A stretch of DNA of 64,000 nucleotides from Oreohelix idahoensis (Eukaryota > Mollusca > Gastropoda > Stylommatophora > Oreohelicidae). Under the pieces are notes generated by a model, which worked only from the letters and a program-made list of their open reading frames with translations, searched no databases and was not told where the DNA came from. Made by a program: the position numbers and the translations under genes. Position 1 is the first letter of the stretch, and every line of letters starts with the position of its first letter. The DNA lies in the NCBI GenBank assembly GCA_024509875.1, contig JAMPIV010012421.1, positions 372,001 to 436,000 on the forward strand. Reading direction: 5' to 3'. Positions 58,768 to 64,000 of this stretch are shown in pieces.

Positions 58768-59709
58768 ATCAAGGCATGTAAGGAGAGAACAAGAAAGTAT
58801 TCAGTGGGGTAACACCATATTCCCAATATGCCTCAATGGGCGTGTAACGGGATCCTTTACTTTGTTTTTTTTTACTGGAAGATAAACAGGTATGTATTTC
58901 AGAGCTGGCATTTGCTGATGATGTTGCCCTGATTTGCTAAATCAGAGGCACATCTCCAATCCAACCTGCAAGTCTGGAAGGAAGATCTGGAGAAGAGAGG
59001 GATGGTCATAAGCAACTCTAAAACAAAATCCATGGTGATATCAAGAGAAGAAAGAAGACATCAGATTAAGCTGGGAGAACAGGTCCTGGAGCAGGTCGAC
59101 CACTTTAAATATCTCGGAGCTATTATAGACTGAAAGGGAGGCATCACAGAAGAGTTGGCCACTTGAAAAGCAGCAGCTGGGAGACTTTTTCAGGCCATAA
59201 ATCGAGGATTCCTCAGCAAGAGAGAGGTTGGTAAGAAAACGAAGTTGGCTGTATACCGCTCTACCTATGTCCCAGTCTTGACATATGGATGCGAGTCATG
59301 GGCAATGACTACAACCCACAAAAGCCAGATCCAAACCTCAGAAGTCTAGTATCTGAGGAAGGTGGTTGAAGTAACAAGAAGAGACAGGTCAGCAACCAGA
59401 CGATACGTCAAGGCCTAAAATCCCACCCCCTGCAGACCCAAGTAGAACAGTCCCAACTAAGATTGTTTGGCCATGTCTGCAGAATGGGAGAAGATAGGCT
59501 ACCATGACAAGCATGGGAAACTAAGAGCCAGGGATCCAGACCCCCAGGACGTCCCAGAGTCCTCTGGGAGGACAACATTAGACAATCTTTGACGGACCGA
59601 GGACTAGAATGGAACCAGGCCAGGAGGATGACAGCTGATAGGATAGTCTGGCGCTCTCTCTTCCAAATCTCTACACCTCACGATAGAAGGGGAACAACTA
59701 AGTAAGTAA
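58768..59709 (+). mobile_element. LINE-C copy inside zinc-finger array
   Basis: Encodes the RT C-terminal part: ELAFADDVALI-like sequence near 58,910, NLQVWKEDLEKRGMVISNSKTK, EQVDHFKYLGAIID, LTYGCESWAMTT, LRKVVEVTRRD, LRLFGHVCRMGEDRLP and GRPRVLWEDNIRQ. It ends in the (TAAG)n tail. It matches 32,682-33,040 over the last ~360 bp. The borders are HSGA codons on the left and LKRHKRTH codons on the right, so it lies cleanly between adjacent codons of one finger, with at most a 2-bp (GC) duplication. Several stops show it is inactive. Confidence 0.85.
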
Positions 59710-60480
59710 GCTTTAAAGAGACACAAAAGGACACACACGGGAGAGAAACCTTATGTGTAATTTTTGTGGAACAGAACTTTCTCATAATGGTGCTTTAAAG
59801 AGACACAAAAAGACACACACAGGAGAGAAACCTTGTAAGTGTGATGTTTGTGGAGCAGAATTTTCTCATAGTGGTGCTTTAAAGAGACACAAAAGGACAC
59901 ACACAGGAGAGAAACTTTATGTGTTATGTTTGTGGTGTGAGATTTTTTTTTAAAAAAAGCTACACTAATAAAGCATACAGGGGAAAAGCCATATAGGTGT
60001 GATGCGTTTTCTCAGGCTACTCAGATAAAGAGACACGTGTTGAAACACATTGGAGAGATGTATAAATGTGATGTTTGTTGTATTAAGTTTTCTGAAGTCT
60101 GTATTCTAAAATTACACAAAAGAAGGCACACATGAGAGGGACTTTCTGAGAGTGCTGTTTGTGGTGTTAGGTTTTCTCAAGTCTTTATTCTAAAACAGCA
60201 CACAACAAGACATACTTGAGAGAAAATTTCTAAGTGTGGCGTTTGTTGTATTAGGTTTTCTCAAGTCTGTATTCTAAAATTACACAAAAGAAGGCACACA
60301 GGAGAGGGACTTTCTGAGTGTGGTGTTAGGTTTTCTCAAGTCTTTATTCTAAAACAACACACAACAATTTACAAAACATACATGAGAGACAATTTGTAAG
60401 TGCGGTGTTTTTGGTGTTGAGTTTACTCAAGTCAGTATTCTAAAACTGCACATCAGACTTACATCAGAGAAAATTTATGT
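59710..60480 (+). pseudogene. C2H2 zinc-finger array, part 2 (degenerate)
   Basis: Immediately after the LINE: the second half of the split finger ([13 protein letters not shown]), then [21 protein letters not shown] and [22 protein letters not shown] decayed finger follows, then (60,000-60,480) fingers of another consensus, CCIKFSEVCILKLHKRRHT and CGVRFSQVFILKQHTTRHT. This two-finger unit is repeated at ~60,070-60,230 and ~60,240-60,380. Stops replace linker codons repeatedly (RRHT*EGL, RHT*EKI). It is the 3' end of the same gene, now non-functional. Confidence 0.75.
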
Positions 60481-60715
60481 GATGTTTACCTTACACAGTT
60501 TGTAAGCCTGATGTTTGTAATGCAAGTTTACTCATTAATTATTCTTCAGCCCCCTATTCACAAAATATCTTGATGGTTTAAATTATTTGATCACTTCCTG
60601 TGGACATTTTTCAAAGTGGTAGTGAAAAAAGTATTTTGTTGTGTAAATTAAAATCTCAACCAGATTTGTTGTTGTTTAATAGGGCTGCTGAGCTTCTCAC
60701 TCTTTTGTAGCTAAT

Positions 60716-60862
60716 ACTACTAATATTTATTTACTGGTTTAAGTGAAGAATGGTGGGTCATGTGTCTGCTTCCTCCCAATCTATCAGTGAGGCGAACAGC
60801 TGAAGTCGCTCACGTAGATTGGGCTTTAATTTAGAGATGAGTAATAAGGGGTACGTTATAGT
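60716..60862 (+). repeat. SINE-tail repeat copy
   Basis: ctggtttaagtgaagaatggtgggtcatgtg... to ...gatgagtaataaggggtacgttata matches ~16,870-17,006 with a few differences. It lacks the tRNA-like head and the first body block. Confidence 0.8.
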
Positions 60863-60949
60863 TTTTTCGATATTAGTGTTTGTATGATGTTATTTTGTGT
60901 TAAACAGCTGGAAACATGGTTAGGTTTATGGTTTAGTGTTAGAAGTTTA

Positions 60950-61080
60950 GGGGTCTTCCATATACGACGTCACGCGAGTGAGAAAAAAGGGGAGTGGGGT
61001 CAAAATTGTCTGGGGGGGGGGGGGGGGGAGGGGGGGGGGGGTTTGGAAAATGTGACGTCACACCAAAAATAAAAGAGTCA
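60950..61080 (+). repeat. Poly-G repeat flanked by GACGTCA motifs
   Basis: Reads cttccatatacgacgtcacgcg, then a G-rich segment with runs of about 17 and 13 G (61,012-61,041), then gaaaatgtgacgtcacacc. The two arms share an inverted GTGACGTCA/TGACGTCAC core. A similar 'ATACGTCAC...G-run...TGACGTCA' repeat is dispersed in many invertebrate genomes, in my recollection. The G runs could form quadruplexes. Confidence 0.6.
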
Positions 61081-61120
61081 TACTTGCTTCTTACATAAAT
61101 TATGTTTCTACTTTGATCTG

Positions 61121-61560
61121 CAATAGTTAACTTTTATCTGCAATAGTTACCTTTTATCTGAGATAGTTAACTTTTATCTGGGATAGTTAACTTTTATCTG
61201 GGGTAGTTAACTTTTATCTGCAATAGTTAACTTTTATCTGCAATAGTTAACTTTTATCTGCGATATTTAACTTGTATCTGGGGTAGTTAACTTTTATCTG
61301 GGATAGTTAACTTTTATCTGCAATAGTTAACTTTTATCTGCGATAGTTAACTTGTATCTGCAATAGTTAACTTGTATCTGGGATAGTTAAGTTTTATCTG
61401 GGATAGTTAACTTGTATCTGCGATAGTTAACTTTTATCTGGGATAGTTAACTTTTATTTGGGATAGTTAACTTTTATCTGCAATTGTTAACTTTTATCTG
61501 GGATAGTTAACTGTTATCTGCAATAGTTAACTTTTATCTGGGATAGTTAACTTTTAGCCG
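61121..61560 (+). repeat. 20-bp minisatellite, 22 units
   Basis: Twenty-two head-to-tail units of consensus (C/G)(A/G)ATAGTTAACTTTTATCTG, all exactly 20 bp. Variation is concentrated in the first three bases (CAA, CGA, GGA, GGG, AGA) and at position 13 (T or G). Each unit contains a GTTAAC palindrome. Degenerate half-units flank it (gatctg before 61,121; taatagataac after 61,560). No coding frame. Confidence 0.97.
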
Positions 61561-61574
61561 TAATAGATAACAAC

Positions 61575-62655
61575 TTGTTTTTTTTTAAACTTTCAGAAAA
61601 AATGATTACTTGAATGTTTTAAATGGCTCACATTTATTATGCAAATAAGAAAACATCTGAAATGTGGGTTGTCTACACAGAAGGTTGAATTCCGTAACTT
61701 ATGCCTATTATAAAAGTATTAAGTGTAAGATGGTCGAATGTTTAGCCATGTAAATATTTGTTCATCAATGTTCTCTTCTATTTAGCAGCTGAATTATCTT
61801 TTTTTTTTACTGCACACATAATAAAAAGTTATTATCATCTGTTGTTGATGCCTTTCGTGATAAAAGAATTACTAAAATTTTCAGCTTGACCCTGCAAGTT
61901 ACTAACTGTTACTATTGTAGACATGTGATTCAGAGTTAATTACTTTTCAAGTAGGTATCACCTACAGTAAATTCCAGCGGCTTGATCATACAAGACATGA
62001 ACAGTAAGAAACTGCCGAGTTTCATGAGAAATAACCTACGGTAATCACGGTAGCCTAGGATTTGATTACCAAACAAATAAATGCATGATCGAAAACCAAA
62101 GACGAGAACAGGTACACAAAACTACCCAAGTTTTTACTAAATGTTGAACTGTCGGGTTGTTGAATGTTGTACTTACTGAGTGATGCCCAGGACACAAACA
62201 CCTACCAAAGTCACACGAAAATCTGCTACGAAACTACAATGTTTATGTAATTTAACGTGCTGAAGAAATGACCAAACCCACAAGTTTTAAACATAAAAAT
62301 TATTGACAGCATTTCCCTTTTAAATTACATTAATATTACAACTAAATTATATAATTATGAAACGAACATAACTAAACAAAAAGTGAGGCGCAAACATAGC
62401 TAACTAAGTTTGACAAAACATTGCAGGACGTCTGGTATGTTTTTCGTTACTACTACTAATGCATGATATACAAAACAATACTAAAATGTTCCAAAAAAAA
62501 AAAGACAAAGAAAAATCACGTAATCAATGCGATGTCAAGTGCTGGCTTACAATATTTGGCATTAAAAATAAAAACGCTTGACACGATTGCTCACACAGTG
62601 AAGAAAATGACAAAATCAAAAGTGATAGAATCTGATACCTTAATGAAAACTCCTT
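61575..62655. other. Intergenic, nothing recognised
   Basis: About 1.1 kb AT-rich with short chance frames only. Confidence 0.4.
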
Positions 62656-63580
62656 GTCTCTAAGTAGTATAGTCCATAAGAGCTTCTATGTATTTTCGTC
62701 TTAGGGACAGCTCAAACCCATGTGAAAAAGTAAGCACGTATCCTTGATTTGAATTCAGAGAATTCCACTCCAGTTTCTGGCCACAATTTTTAAATGAAGA
62801 CGATAGCGTCTACGTCAAGTTGGTACTTCTTTAAAAGGACTGCTCTTGACAACCTCATAGTTGTTCTTGGTCAGGCATAATCTACCATGCCCAAACATAG
62901 TTAAAGCATCCATTCACACTAAGTATCTTGGACAGTCAGAGATAACACATATATGTTTTTATCTCTGATATGCACCATACATGCATTTATCAAATCTGTC
63001 CCTATATAACAATGTTAAGTCATTCAATGGAGGCATTAAAATGCAGTGTACGATAATGCTATGAAATTAATAGCATTCGTCTTATCTGACACCTTAACTT
63101 AATTATTCGCAATACCAGTGTACAAACAGATTTCATTTTTTTCCAACTCTAAAGCTAAAGATTATATTTTTTCAGGCTCCAATTTTTTTGCTTTTCTTTC
63201 ATCAGGGCCTCTCTTAGTCACCTTCTTTTTCTTCAGCCTCAAGGGCCTCTCTTTGTTAACTTTTTCTCTTCAGCCTCTCTTTCAAGTTTTTTATTTTCAG
63301 CCGTCTGTTTCTCTTTGTAGTTTGTTTTCTCCTTGAGATTCAGCTTCCCTTTTTTGTTTTTTTCCATTTTCCATCTGGAATCTCTTTTCATCCACCTGCA
63401 TCTGCAGTTGTTAAAATTCTCTAGCATCTATTTTTCTTTTGATACAGTTTTGTTCTTTCATTTTCTTTTCTTCCGACTTCAAAGCATGTTGGCATATTGA
63501 ACCGTCGCAAATACTTCTAATTTATCACCCGTCTTTCCAATGGCTTAACTCTGCTCAATAAGGTACTCAAAGGTAGACAT
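62656..63580 (-). pseudogene. gag: Gmr1-like gag fragment, third element
   Basis: From ATG at 63580 the minus strand reads MSTFEYLIEQS*AIGKTGDKLE, matching MSTLDFFIEQGKVLGKTGDK of gypsy copy 1. A Lys/Glu-rich coiled-coil segment follows (63,170-63,470). The capsid-like region at 62,660-62,890 resembles 11,230-11,430 of copy 1 (nucleotide match around acttctttaaaaggactgctc). Stops and frameshifts abound, and the segment at ~62,890-63,170 does not align. Pol is absent, so this is a truncated old copy. Confidence 0.7.
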
Positions 63581-64000
63581 GTTGTAAAAAATATGAGTCC
63601 CAAAACCTGAAATAATTAATTTTTTCCCAAGGGGATTTACCCCAGCACAATAAAGTACTCAAATGTTATTACATGTTGTACATAAAAATATGAGACCAAA
63701 ACCAGGAAATAAATAATTATCTATTTCAACCTTAATAGTAACAAGACTTAATAAATGTATTGTATAATCCCAATGTTAACCCAATCTCAAGTGTGGAAAA
63801 CAAGACTTTGACAAACCAAACTTGTATATATCAAATGTATAATAATATCACAAGTCCACTTCTTAATTATGAAGGCACTACACAAATCAGTGCATAACCA
63901 TCAGTTAATTTATCATAACTGCATTACAATAGTGCGTAAGCAAAAAAACCACCAGTTAGTTATGATAAGTGCACACTATATAAACAATAGTGAAAGCGCT
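63581..64000 (-). other. Leader of third Gmr1-like copy, window edge
   Basis: Directly upstream of the gag start, AT-rich text such as ccaaaacctgaaataattaatttttt recalls 12,181-12,240 of gypsy copy 1. An LTR is not reached before the window ends. Confidence 0.4.

Noticed and set aside
57993..58826. A 277-codon minus-strand frame of repeated [20 protein letters not shown] units
   Set aside because: It is the antisense of the 84-bp zinc-finger repeat; a repeat whose period is a multiple of three keeps antisense frames open by chance.
61121..61560. CRISPR-like regular spacing
   Set aside because: The units are contiguous 20-bp tandem repeats without spacers, in an animal genome; this is a minisatellite.

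Overview
The window is animal (eukaryotic, invertebrate-type) nuclear DNA. It is AT-rich, has long dinucleotide microsatellites, and is dominated by transposable elements. No operons, ribosome-binding sites, rRNA, functional tRNA or CRISPR arrays are visible. Nearly every convincing reading frame is a transposase, a retrotransposon Gag/Pol, or a C2H2 zinc-finger exon. The mix (SETMAR-type mariner, Tc1, DD82E-like, Gmr1-like Ty3/gypsy, I/Nimb-like and RTE/CR1/L2-like LINEs, tRNA-derived SINE) points to an invertebrate metazoan such as an arthropod or mollusc. I cannot assign a species. The only host-gene candidate is a broken C2H2 zinc-finger gene at 57.2-60.5 kb.

Layout. 0.5-0.8 kb: minus-strand retrotransposon C-terminus. 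1.1-3.55 kb: DD82E-like DNA transposon with TIRs, holding a 250-bp LINE 3' end. 3.6-3.95 kb: hAT-type MITE. 4.0-4.6 kb: decayed RT. 6.55-16.0 kb: minus-strand Gmr1-like Ty3/gypsy element whose upstream LTR carries a 2.37-kb TG...CA insert (probable solo LTR). 16.7-17.3 kb: SINE cluster. 20.3-21.95 kb: decayed copy of an uncharacterised transposase family. 24.3-25.9 kb: Tc1 element. 25.97-32.44 kb: full-length two-ORF LINE with a 12-bp target duplication. 32.7-41.3 kb: a pile of LINE copies, one bordered by 156-bp direct repeats. 41.4 kb: (TG)n. 43.0-44.3 kb: SETMAR-type mariner split by a small retroposon. 44.47-56.15 kb: a nest in which one (TA)n tract holds a mariner and a second Gmr1-like element, and the latter's upstream LTR holds a CACTA-ended transposon. 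57.2-60.5 kb: zinc-finger gene remnant cut by a LINE. 61.1-61.56 kb: 20-bp minisatellite. 62.7-64 kb: gag fragment of a third Gmr1-like element running off the window.

Main points. (1) The 54,074-56,091 element has CACTA-type TIRs, a 3-bp TTA duplication and an empty-site control in the sister LTR. It encodes a protein family also seen at 20.3-21.9 kb, so that family can be called a transposase, CMC/CACTA-like by inference. (2) Both Ty3/gypsy elements place integrase before reverse transcriptase and have a SCAN-like capsid, the hallmarks of the Gmr1 clade. (3) Many frameshifts fall in homopolymers, so some elements may be more intact than they look. (4) Nesting gives a relative insertion order for much of the window.
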